In this document: piece by piece, positions 8,423 to 15,592 of the stretch
Layout of the letters: every line of letters begins with the position of its first letter
Position numbering within the stretch: position 1 is the first letter of the stretch
DNA from: CAYUTA01 sp964447605
Lineage (GTDB): Bacteria > Bacillota > Clostridia > Christensenellales > CAG-138
Direction of reading: 5' to 3'
DNA length: 39,378 nucleotides
Assembly (NCBI GenBank): GCA_964447605.1
Contig: CAYUTA010000023.1
Coordinates: forward strand, 1 to 39,378
Notes under the pieces: model-generated
What the model saw: the letters and a program-made list of their open reading frames with translations, nothing else
The model's database searches: none
Told to the model about the DNA's origin: nothing
Made by a program: the position numbers and the translations under genes

Positions 8423-8907
8423 TCAATTCTCCGTCCCCTCTTGACGGAACACAGTTCCCGCCTGTTCGATTGCATTGATAATCGGATATAACCGGTGCAA
8501 CGGCACAGATTGCCCGAGATCGCCGTGCGAATCTCGTCTCTTGCCGGGACAGGATTCTTTTGCAAAAGCGCATATGCGCTCATCAGCATGCCGCGGGTGC
8601 AAAAGCCGCACTGAATCGCATCGCCATCGACAAAGCGCCGCTGCAATATGCTGCCAATTGGGGTCTGTGACAAACCTTCCACCGTGCGCACATCGTCACC
8701 TGCAAGTTGAAACAACGCAAGCATGCACGAATTGACGGCTTCGCCATTGAGTACGACGGTACACGCACCACACTCGTCCACTGCACAACCCTCTTTTGTT
8801 CCCGTCATACCCGGATACATGCGTAATACATCCAGCGCGCGTACCGATGGTGACGCCTTGACCCGCATCGGCTTTCCATTCAGTGTAAAGTGAATCGTCT
8901 CTTCCAT
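8423..8907 (-). pseudogene. xdhC: Xanthine-dehydrogenase-type 2Fe-2S subunit, frameshifted
   Basis: This is the small electron-transfer subunit of a molybdenum hydroxylase. From ATG 8907 all eight cluster cysteines are present: plant-ferredoxin type C41, C46, C49, C61, and C100, C103, C135, C137. Right after CRCTGY the frame breaks at about 8480-8492. The expected ending (YPIINAIEQAGTV) continues in another frame to a TGA at 8425-8423, while the original frame runs into unrelated residues until 8389. Restoring one base would repair it. Both clusters precede the break, so a product with a wrong tail could still fold, but the partner FAD subunit is broken and no molybdopterin subunit is seen. 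The ribosome binding site is weak (AGGGCGG). Confidence 0.8.
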
Positions 8908-8932
8908 AATCCGCCCTGGTTCGCAGTTGTGC

Positions 8933-9379
8933 CTATTCTTCATATTGTTCGCCCAAAATCATATTTCTCAAAATCCGCCTTGCCAGCCTTTCGGCAACCG
9001 GCTGCTTATCTTGGGTTGAATGGCGAATGCCTGCGATTTCCGGAATTTTATCGGACATTGCCTTTGCGGTTGCACCGATGTCCGCCCCTGTCGTTTTTTT
9101 ACCGATCAGGAACCTTGAAACATCATCAAAGCGCTGCGGCCGCGGGAACGTTGCGCCAAGTGCCATGTCAAACTACGTCACAACACCCACATCATCTCTT
9201 GCAAGCAGAACGGACGCCGTCATGCGCGAGATGGCCGGCGCTCGCAGCCTGCCCAGTTCATAAATATTGTTCTCGCAGCCTCCCGGCAGCTTATTGATAT
9301 AAACGGCTGTAATCAAATCACCATTTTCCAGCGTTGTCCGGTCCGGCCCCTCAATTATATCATAAATCGGGCATGGCAA
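8933..9379 (-). pseudogene. xdhB: Xanthine-dehydrogenase-type FAD subunit, C-terminal remnant
   Basis: Only the C-terminal part of the flavoprotein subunit of a molybdenum hydroxylase remains. One frame carries the blocks LENGDLITAV, LGRLRAPAISRM and, after an in-frame TAG at 9175-9173, LGATFPRPQRFDDV, EIAGIRHSTQ and VAERLARRIL, the usual C-terminal domain of CO/xanthine dehydrogenase medium subunits. The N-terminal FAD-binding half is missing: upstream sequence switches directly into a cytosine-deaminase-like fragment. So there are at least two lesions, a 5' deletion and a nonsense codon. The stop at 8935-8933 lies 25 nt before the 2Fe-2S gene, the normal order for these operons. Confidence 0.82.
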
Positions 9380-9684
9380 CCGCTCACTTTCGCGGCCTCG
9401 ATTTTACCTTGCGGCACACTCTTTTGGTAATCCTGTGTGATGAAAACCGCATCCATAAGTCCCCTTGCCCTTTGGGAAGTATCAGGGAACGCCTTGTCAA
9501 TATGCGTATGACAGTCAATAAAAGCTGGCAAAAGAAGCTTATCCCGGCAGCCAATCGTCTCGATTTGTGTAGTATCGAGCCCTGGTACGATGCTCCCGAT
9601 CCGTCCGTTCTTGATGAGTATATCCGTTCGTGCGCCTGTATGAAACAGCGTTGCATTTTTGAGTGGCGGACCGGTTTTCAGCAT
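9355..9684 (-). pseudogene. Cytosine-deaminase-like amidohydrolase, N-terminal remnant
   Basis: From ATG 9684, behind GGGGGAGG, about 100 codons read as the N-terminus of a CodA-like amidohydrolase: ARTDILIKNGRI, LDTTQIETI and the metal-binding LLPAFIDCHTHIDKAF (HTH). The alignment then looks shortened (PDTSQRARGL to DYQKSVP), and the frame runs off into the xdhB remnant and stops at 9355. A full enzyme would need about 300 more residues with the other metal ligands. This was probably the first gene of the cluster, since the promoter at 9743-9771 lies right upstream; a deletion from inside it into xdhB would explain the structure. Confidence 0.75.
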
Positions 9685-9742
9685 ATTCCTCCCCCTCTCC
9701 TCACATCCAATTTCATTCGGTTTTTTCGGTTAATTGAGCAGT

Positions 9743-9789
9743 ACTGTATTGATTTGGGCTTGACGCGTCAATTGGGCGCTGTCTATAAT
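9743..9789. promoter_or_regulatory. Divergent promoters sharing palindromic -35 region
   Basis: The perfect palindrome TTGACGCGTCAA (9760-9771) carries one -35 hexamer on each strand. Plus strand: TTGACG (9760-9765), 18 nt, TATAAT (9784-9789), toward the C_GCAxxG_C_C remnant and pyrophosphatase. Minus strand: TTGACG (9771-9766), 17 nt, TACAGT (9748-9743), toward the catabolic cluster. Because the -35 boxes abut, RNA polymerase binding one way should exclude the other, and a dimeric regulator on the palindrome could switch both. Confidence 0.75.
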
Positions 9790-9838
9790 CGAACCAGCCT
9801 GTATTCATTTACACGCCCGAATTTGGGAGCAGCCGCTT

Positions 9839-10111
9839 ATCGCCGGCGGCGGCGCCCGTGGCGCAGCAACCGGCGCTGTCGCTGCCATTGGCGCAAAATG
9901 CGAACGCTTTGCACACGGCGCATCCAGGCCAACGAACTCTGCCGTTGAAAAGTTGCTCACACGCTTTGAAGAGCGGTTCGGCGATCCGACTTGCAACGGC
10001 CTGAATGGAAGCTCCGATTTAACCGCAGAGGGGCGCCGGGTTTGCATCGGTTTTGTCGCTTCAGCCGCAGAGGTTGCCGCCAAAATTATCAGCCGGCTCG
10101 AGCAGGCATAG
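9839..10111 (+). pseudogene. C_GCAxxG_C_C family protein, C-terminal remnant
   Basis: One plus-strand frame ends at TAG 10109-10111 with blocks typical of the C-GCAxxG-C-C redox family: a Gly-rich GGGARGAATGAVAAIG, then LLTRFEERFGDPTC and EGRRVCIGFVASAAEVA. The N-terminal NCAQ block, the first Gly-rich motif and the Cys that normally precedes GA are absent. There is no start codon with a ribosome binding site, so I read it as a truncated relic. Intact members are small, probable redox or metal proteins often found beside molybdenum or selenium enzymes. The strong TATAAT promoter at 9784 still points at it. Confidence 0.6.
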
Positions 10112-10322
10112 CCGGCTTTCAGCTTATAGATTCTTTTTCCCCAAACGCCTTGCCGCTAAGCCCGGCGATGCAAGTACAATACGAGGTCGCACGGTTCGAA
10201 GTCCCCGCCCAACTATTCCAATCAATCCACTGTTTCTTATCCTAGAACAATATCCACCCGCATCGGACATTCGCCAGGCGTAATGCAAATATTGTTTTAG
10301 AAGCAAGTATGGAGGTTGCATT
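10112..10322 (+). other. Gap before pyrophosphatase, only an RBS seen
   Basis: The 211 nt between the decayed redox gene and hppA hold no convincing ORF. The only clear signal is the hppA ribosome binding site GGAGG (10312-10316), 6 nt before the ATG. No good promoter of its own was found here, so hppA may depend on the TATAAT promoter at 9784. Confidence 0.5.
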
Positions 10323-12491
10323 ATGAATATTTTATTATTGTTGTTATTGATTGCGCTGCTTGCGCTTGCCTTTGCAGCATGGAACTATTTTACATTAAAG
10401 CGCTGTGATGAAGGAACCGAGCGCATGCGGACCGTCGCTGCAGCGATTCGTATAGGAGCGAATGCATTTATCGCATACGAGTATCGAATTCTCCTATTCG
10501 TGGCTTTGACCGCAGCGGCTATTTTGACGTTTCTGATCTCTTGGCAATCCGCCGTTGCGCTGCTGCTTGGCGCGTTTATGAGCGCAAGCGCCGGGTACAT
10601 TGGTATGAAAACCGCTACCTATGCAAATGTCAGGGTTGCAAACGAGGCGCGCTTAACAAAGAATATCGGCAAAACGCTGCAAGTTGCTTTCCGCGGCGGC
10701 AGCGTTATGGGCCTTTGTGTAGGCGGCTTTGCATTGTTTGGCTTGTTCATCGTCTTTCTTGTCTTTGGAAAAATCGACAGGCAGCTGCTGCAACTTAATC
10801 CGGTTACCAACAACCTTGGGATTTCGTTCATCCCCTTTACGATGACGCTGTCAGGTTATGCATTGGGCTGTTCGCTTATTGCCATGTTCAACCGCGTGGG
10901 CGGCGGCATCTATACAAAAGCCGCCGATATGGGCGCGGATTTGGTCGGTAAAACGGAGGCTCGCATCTCAGAGGATGATCCGCGCAACCCCGCTGCCATC
11001 GCCGATAACGTGGGCGACAATGTCGGTGATGTGGCAGGCCTTGGCTCGGATCTGTTGGAAAGTTATATCGGTGCAATCATTGCAGCCGTCATACTAGCGT
11101 TCCATCTCTACCAAAAATCTCTATACTCCGGCATGATGATCGGCGCGACATTATTGGAAAAGCTGGTGCTGTATCCTCTTATCTTCGTATCGGGCGGTCT
11201 GATTGCAAGCATGATCGCCATTGCTTTCATGGTCTTTGGCAAGCGTCTAAGCGGCAATCCACATCGCGCGCTTAACGGGGCAACCTGGTTTGCTGCGGCG
11301 TTGACGACAGGTATCGGTCTGTTCGCCACAACTAAAATGTTTGCGGGCGTACCTGTTGCGGCGGCAAGTTTCACTGCCGGCATGCTTTCCCCTTGGATCA
11401 GCGCCGTGCTAGGCATCTTCGCAGGCGTTGCCATCGGCCTGATTGCAGAATACTACACCAGTGCGGACTATCAACCGACCAGAAAGCTTGCTGCATCCTC
11501 GCTCGAAGGCCCTGCCCTTACCATCACGCAGGGGTTAAGTCTCGGTATGCGCTCCTGCATGTTGCCCCTCGTTGTACTTGGGACAGCCATTATTTTGTCG
11601 TATTATGTTTCGGGCATGTATGGCGTAGCCATGTCATCCATCGGCATGCTATCGTTTGTTACCGTTACAGTTTCAGTCGACTCCTATGGCCCCATTTCGG
11701 ATAATGCAGGCGGCATCGCCGAGATGAGTCATCTTGACAAAGAAGTGCGCGGCATCACCGATACTTTGGATTCCGCAGGCAATACGACTGCTGCGATTGG
11801 CAAAGGATTTGCAATCGGTTCGGCCGCGCTTGCAGCGTTGGCACTGATGGTATCGTATCTGTATTCTTATAATGATCCGTCCACTGCGTTGGTGATAAAC
11901 CTCCTTGAGCCGCTTACGCTCACGGGAGCTTTGGTTGGCGGTGCGCTTCCATTTCTGTTTTCCGGCATGCTCATTGATGCGGTTGCCGTCGCTGCAAGAA
12001 AAATGGTGGATGAAGTACGGCGGCAATTCAAGGAGAACCCCGGCATTCTCACGGGCGACGACACGCCGGATTACCGCACCTGCATCGAGATCAGCTCGCA
12101 GGGCGCACTGAACGAGATGAGACATCCGTCCATTTTGGCAATCCTTGTTCCTGTTATGGCCGGGTTCCTGTTCGGACCCCATTTTGTCGGCGGGTTGTTG
12201 ATTGGCTCCACAATATCTGCGATCATGCTCGCAATATTTACAGGCAATGCAGGCGGTGCATGGGACAATGCAAAAAAATTCATCGAATGCAGCGGACTTG
12301 ACGGCCACTCCAAGGGCTCGGATGCGCATGCCGCCTCCGTCATCGGCGATACGGTCGGCGATCCGTTAAAGGATACCGTCGGACCCTCGCTTGATATTTT
12401 TATTAAAATAATGTCTACGGTGTCGTTGGTTGCCGTTTCCGCTTTCTCCAGGTTCAACCTCATGGAATACCTGCTATCCTTGTTTCCATAA
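10323..12491 (+). CDS. hppA: Membrane pyrophosphatase, K+-dependent, probably Na+-pumping
   Basis: This integral membrane enzyme couples pyrophosphate hydrolysis to cation export. The 722-aa protein has about 16 membrane helices and the acidic active-site motifs EDDPRNP (217-223), DNVGDNVGDVAG (228-239) and DTVGDPLKDTVGPSLD near the C-terminus. GNTTAAIGKG (486-495) has Ala at the position where K+-independent enzymes carry Lys, so K+ dependence is expected. The helix following DVAG has E246-S247 (LLESY), the Glu placement of Na+-transporting enzymes; plant H+ pumps have it about four residues later. The start is ATG 10323 with GGAGG at good spacing. It recovers energy from PPi released by biosynthesis, for instance ADP-glucose formation by the glgC product in this window. 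Confidence 0.93.
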   Translation: MNILLLLLLIALLALAFAAWNYFTLKRCDEGTERMRTVAAAIRIGANAFIAYEYRILLFVALTAAAILTFLISWQSAVALLLGAFMSASAGYIGMKTATYANVRVANEARLTKNIGKTLQVAFRGGSVMGLCVGGFALFGLFIVFLVFGKIDRQLLQLNPVTNNLGISFIPFTMTLSGYALGCSLIAMFNRVGGGIYTKAADMGADLVGKTEARISEDDPRNPAAIADNVGDNVGDVAGLGSDLLESYIGAIIAAVILAFHLYQKSLYSGMMIGATLLEKLVLYPLIFVSGGLIASMIAIAFMVFGKRLSGNPHRALNGATWFAAALTTGIGLFATTKMFAGVPVAAASFTAGMLSPWISAVLGIFAGVAIGLIAEYYTSADYQPTRKLAASSLEGPALTITQGLSLGMRSCMLPLVVLGTAIILSYYVSGMYGVAMSSIGMLSFVTVTVSVDSYGPISDNAGGIAEMSHLDKEVRGITDTLDSAGNTTAAIGKGFAIGSAALAALALMVSYLYSYNDPSTALVINLLEPLTLTGALVGGALPFLFSGMLIDAVAVAARKMVDEVRRQFKENPGILTGDDTPDYRTCIEISSQGALNEMRHPSILAILVPVMAGFLFGPHFVGGLLIGSTISAIMLAIFTGNAGGAWDNAKKFIECSGLDGHSKGSDAHAASVIGDTVGDPLKDTVGPSLDIFIKIMSTVSLVAVSAFSRFNLMEYLLSLFP

Positions 12492-12787
12492 CGCGCAAAA
12501 TGTAAGCCGGTTCATCCAAATACACGGACATAGGGCCTTTACGATGCAGCCGGCCGGCGGAAAACTCTGCGGCGGCATGGAAGCTGCGCATTTGTATCGC
12601 ATATCGGTCTTTAAACGCGGAGGGCGCGCCTGCATAAATCCACCTGTTTACAAGGCCGCCCCTTGCGTATATGCCGCCGCTCAGGGTTGATTCCGTTGAC
12701 GTCGCCGCATTGCTTCCGTGCAAAATTGACAAGGCAAGTCCGCCGCAGCCTTTTTTCAACAGTAATCCTGTGGAAGCGTTGCCGTTG
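12492..12787. other. Convergent gap, no clear gene
   Basis: The 296 nt between hppA (+) and the MATE gene (-) contain an open minus-strand frame of 99 codons (12759-12460) running into antisense hppA. It has no ribosome binding site and no family resemblance I can name. Base composition rises from about 50% to about 60% GC across this gap, so it may mark the edge of an inserted or exchanged segment. Confidence 0.4.
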
Positions 12788-14167
12788 TCATAATTGCTTT
12801 GGGCCGGTGTTTGCCCGGAAGCTTTTTTTCCATCCGCGCGCGTCCTGCCCGGACTCTCCCCGGCAGAGCGTCCCGCGCCTGTAAAAGATGGTCATTAAAA
12901 TGCTGCACAGCACCCAGCCCATGGGATATGCGATTGCTACGGGCACAAACGCGCCGCCCAACAGATTGTTGACATACAGATAGAGTTGCCGGAACACCAC
13001 AAACGACAGCAGCATGATCACCATCGGCGTTTTTGCATTGCCCGTACCGCGCAGCGCGCCGCCATATATCTGGTTAAAGCAGACCGTGATATAGAACGGC
13101 GAAATCAGCGTGATGAACCGTTCGCCAAAGCGGATCACCTCCCCGTCCGCGGTAAACAGCGCGAGCAACGGGCGGTCGCAGACAATCAGCAGTCCGCTGA
13201 GCAAAGCCGTCACGCCAAGAGACATGAGGAGCGACTGCCGCACGCCCTGCCGTGCGCGGGACAGCTCGCCCGCGCCGTAATTCTGGCCTACAAACGTTGT
13301 GGAAGCAAGCGCAATGCTCTGTACGGGGATCAGTACGAATACGTCCAGCTTATGGTAGCTCGACCACCCCGCCATGCAGGCCGAGCCAAAAAAGTTGATA
13401 TAGGACTGCACGAATACATTGGAAAACGAGGTGACCGCCTGCTGCACGCCGGAGGGAAGCCCGACTGCGAGGATGCGGCGGAGCATGTCCCGCCCGATGC
13501 GCAACCGCCGCCATAGAATGCCGTACGGCGCGTCGGTATGCGTAAGCGTGAACAGCACGAGCAGCGCGGAAAGGAACTGCGAAAGAATCGTCGCATACGC
13601 CACACCCGCGATGCCAAGATCAAACCGGATGACAAACAGCAGATCAAGCGCCACATTGACGGCGGCCGAAAAACACAGAAAATACAGCGGCCGCCGCGAG
13701 TCGCCCACGGCGCGCAGGATTCCCGAGCCCATATTGTACACCAGCAGTCCGGATACGCCCGCAAAATAGATGGTCAGGTACTCCTGCGCCTGCAAGAATA
13801 CATCGCCGGGCGTAGCCATCAGCCGCAGCATCGGCGGCACAATCGCCATGCCGAGCGCCGTGGCAATGGCGGACATAAAAAAGGTTCCAAGAATCGTCGT
13901 ATGCACCGCGCCGCGCAGCTGCTTATTGTTATGCGCGCCGTAGCACTGTGAAATCACAACGCCCGCGCCGGCGGAAAGCCCCGCGCAAAGTCCAACGAGC
14001 ATGTTGACGATGCTGCTCGTGCTGCCTACAGCGGCCAACGCTTCCTTGCCGACGAAGCGGCCGACCACGATTGTATCCACCGTGTTGTAAAGCTGCTGGA
14101 ACAGCAACCCGATTGCCATCGGGATGGAAAACTCCAAAAGCTGCTTCCAGATCACGCCGCGCGTCAT
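12788..14167 (-). CDS. MATE-family multidrug/metabolite exporter
   Basis: This 459-aa polytopic membrane protein has 12 expected helices in two homologous halves. The N-terminal LFQQLYNTVDTIVVGRFVG is the classic MATE opening, and the second half repeats it (SNVFVQSYINFFG). Members export cationic drugs or metabolites in exchange for Na+ or H+. The start is ATG 14167; the frame is closed by TAA about 50 nt upstream and there is no earlier start codon. No Shine-Dalgarno is visible, which is unusual here. A promoter TTTACA, 18 nt, TATGAT lies at 14267-14238. The C-terminal tail past the last helix is basic and poorly conserved. The substrate is unknown. Confidence 0.9.
   Translation of the reverse strand: MTRGVIWKQLLEFSIPMAIGLLFQQLYNTVDTIVVGRFVGKEALAAVGSTSSIVNMLVGLCAGLSAGAGVVISQCYGAHNNKQLRGAVHTTILGTFFMSAIATALGMAIVPPMLRLMATPGDVFLQAQEYLTIYFAGVSGLLVYNMGSGILRAVGDSRRPLYFLCFSAAVNVALDLLFVIRFDLGIAGVAYATILSQFLSALLVLFTLTHTDAPYGILWRRLRIGRDMLRRILAVGLPSGVQQAVTSFSNVFVQSYINFFGSACMAGWSSYHKLDVFVLIPVQSIALASTTFVGQNYGAGELSRARQGVRQSLLMSLGVTALLSGLLIVCDRPLLALFTADGEVIRFGERFITLISPFYITVCFNQIYGGALRGTGNAKTPMVIMLLSFVVFRQLYLYVNNLLGGAFVPVAIAYPMGWVLCSILMTIFYRRGTLCRGESGQDARGWKKSFRANTGPKQL
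12801..12829 (+). terminator. Possible hppA terminator inside MATE 3' end
   Basis: A short GC-rich inverted repeat (GGGC...GCCC or CCGG...CCGG) is followed by AAGC and seven T residues on the plus strand. It lies 310 nt past the hppA stop, within the 3' coding end of the convergent MATE gene. The stem is short, so this is weak. Confidence 0.3.
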
Positions 14168-14237
14168 ATCGGCGCCGGTTCGATTAAAAAATCTGGCCGT
14201 AACGGTAACCCCTGCTGTTTAAAGTATTGATGTTTGC

Positions 14238-14267
14238 ATCATAGCATGCCTTGTCACCAGGTGTAAA
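14238..14267 (-). promoter_or_regulatory. Promoter for MATE gene
   Basis: Minus strand: TTTACA (14267-14262), 18-nt spacer, TATGAT (14243-14238), about 70 nt before the ATG at 14167. This is close to the sigma-A consensus. Confidence 0.55.
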
Positions 14268-14382
14268 CCCCCGGCTTCGTCAGCCGGCGACACCGGATGA
14301 AAGCCCGCCTGCCGAACGCGCCCGTATGCCGGAAGCGTGCCGTGCCGGATTCCGTCGATTGGCACGAATCTTGTGTGATTGC

Positions 14383-14411
14383 TTGAACCATCGGCTATGC
14401 ACAGGTATAAT
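14383..14411 (+). promoter_or_regulatory. Promoter for mgtC-like gene
   Basis: TTGAAC (14383-14388), 17-nt spacer and TATAAT (14406-14411) lie about 70 nt before the ATG at 14484. The leader is short and I see no magnesium-riboswitch-like structure in it. Confidence 0.65.
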
Positions 14412-14483
14412 GGAGCGTAAGCTTTTTATCTGCGGCGGCCGGAGCGCCCGACCCGCTTTGGTATTTGGCTTGGAGGAGGTACT

Positions 14484-15167
14484 ATGGAGGCATGGATTCA
14501 ATCTCACAACATCTCCCTGGGTAGGGAGCTTTGTATGGTGCTCCGCCTGCTCGCGGCGGCTGTGTTCGGCGGTCTTCTGGGTTTTGAGCGCACGCGCAAA
14601 ATGCGCGCCGCCGGATTGAGAACCTATGCGCTGGTCTGCGTCGGCGCTGCGACGGCCATGACCGTGGGCCTCTCCTTGTCCGAGCATTACGGCGCGGATC
14701 CGGGCAGGATTCCCTCGCAGGTCATCAGCGGCATCGGTTTTATCGGCGCGGGTACGATCATGATGACCGGATATCACCGCGTTCGCGGCCTGACCACCGC
14801 CGCAGGGCTTTGGACAAGCGCATGCCTTGGGCTTGTTTTTGGCAGCGGGAACTATTTCGTCGGCATTGCGATGTTTGGAATTGTGATGCTTGCCATGGTG
14901 CTTGGCGAAAAAATGCAGACCCGCTATTTGCGCAAAAGCGAGTGTCTGCGCGTATATATGCTCTTTGACGACGCGGCGTATCTGCGCTCGTTTTTGATTT
15001 TCCTGCGCACCCAGTGCGTGGATATCAATGAATTTGAGCAGGTCAATGCGCTGGGCGACTGCGTGGGAGCGACGTTTGTGATACGATCACGCAACCGGCT
15101 TCCCCATGCCGCGCTGCTGAAGCTGATTACCGAGCATGAGGGCGTTGCGTTCGTAGAGGAAATTTAG
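14484..15167 (+). CDS. MgtC/SapB family membrane protein
   Basis: This 227-aa protein has about four to five membrane helices (residues 15-150) with the MgtC signatures GGLLGFER, GLRTYALV, GIGFIGAGTIM and RGLTTAAGLW. A soluble ACT-like C-terminal domain (about 155-227) follows. In pathogens MgtC tunes Mg2+ homeostasis and inhibits F-type ATPase; in commensal Firmicutes the role is unclear. The start is ATG 14484 with GGAGGAGG upstream. It stands alone between two minus-strand genes with its own promoter. Length with the C-terminal domain is typical of the longer family form. Confidence 0.88.
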   Translation: MEAWIQSHNISLGRELCMVLRLLAAAVFGGLLGFERTRKMRAAGLRTYALVCVGAATAMTVGLSLSEHYGADPGRIPSQVISGIGFIGAGTIMMTGYHRVRGLTTAAGLWTSACLGLVFGSGNYFVGIAMFGIVMLAMVLGEKMQTRYLRKSECLRVYMLFDDAAYLRSFLIFLRTQCVDINEFEQVNALGDCVGATFVIRSRNRLPHAALLKLITEHEGVAFVEEI

Positions 15168-15361
15168 GCTGGCCGTTTCGGCATCCCCCTGCTGATTGCA
15201 GAAAGTCATTGCAGCCGCGAAATCTGAAACGGGACGAACGGTGTCTTTCGGCGGAATGGCGCGGCAAGCGCGGTTTATCCTGCAGGAAATGACGCGGCTT
15301 TTTTTACAAGCGGCGTGTCGTTTTCGCCGTATTTGTCGCTGAAAATGACAGACCGCCCGGG

Positions 15362-15427
15362 TTCCTGCCACGCCACACCGCGCGCGGGTTGACACGGCAA
15401 CCCGCATCATAGTTCTTTGACACGCTG
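15362..15427 (+). repeat. Dispersed intergenic repeat, copy A
   Basis: The order TTCCTGC, then GCGGGTTG-loop-CAACCCGC (a hairpin), then TTTGACACGCTG recurs in the same order and spacing at 34939-35002. The two copies lie 19.6 kb apart in unrelated gaps. This suggests a REP-like or otherwise duplicated intergenic element; function is unknown. Confidence 0.6.
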
Positions 15428-15461
15428 TTCGTCCACTTTTTGCCGTTCCTGCCTCTCACGC

Positions 15462-15503
15462 AAACAAAAAGCCGGCGGGGATGTTGGTAAAACACACCCC
15501 GCC
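15462..15503 (-). terminator. Intrinsic terminator of degV
   Basis: Read on the minus strand, GGCGGGG (15503-15497) pairs with CCCCGCC (15480-15474), with an inner TGTT/AACA extension. GGC and TTTTTGTTT follow. It lies about 90 nt past the degV stop. Confidence 0.65.
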
Positions 15504-15592
15504 CTACGGACGTTTTCCTGCCCCAGCGCCTTTCTCACCCAATGTTTATTCATTTCTTGCGGCAATCACCCGCCGCGCGCGCCTGCGATGGT

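Larger units (their letters stand above)
15168..15592. other. Intergenic gap with repeat copy and terminator
   Basis: The 425 nt between the convergent mgtC-like and degV genes hold no believable ORF. They contain copy A of a dispersed repeat (about 15362-15427) and the degV terminator (15462-15503), both listed separately. Confidence 0.6.

Noticed and set aside
10193..10215. T-loop-like GGTTCGAA suggesting a tRNA before hppA
   Set aside because: The flanking bases do not form a T stem, and no acceptor or anticodon arms could be built around it.
12460..12759. 99-codon minus-strand ORF between hppA and the MATE gene
   Set aside because: No ribosome binding site, no family resemblance, and it runs antisense into the hppA coding end.
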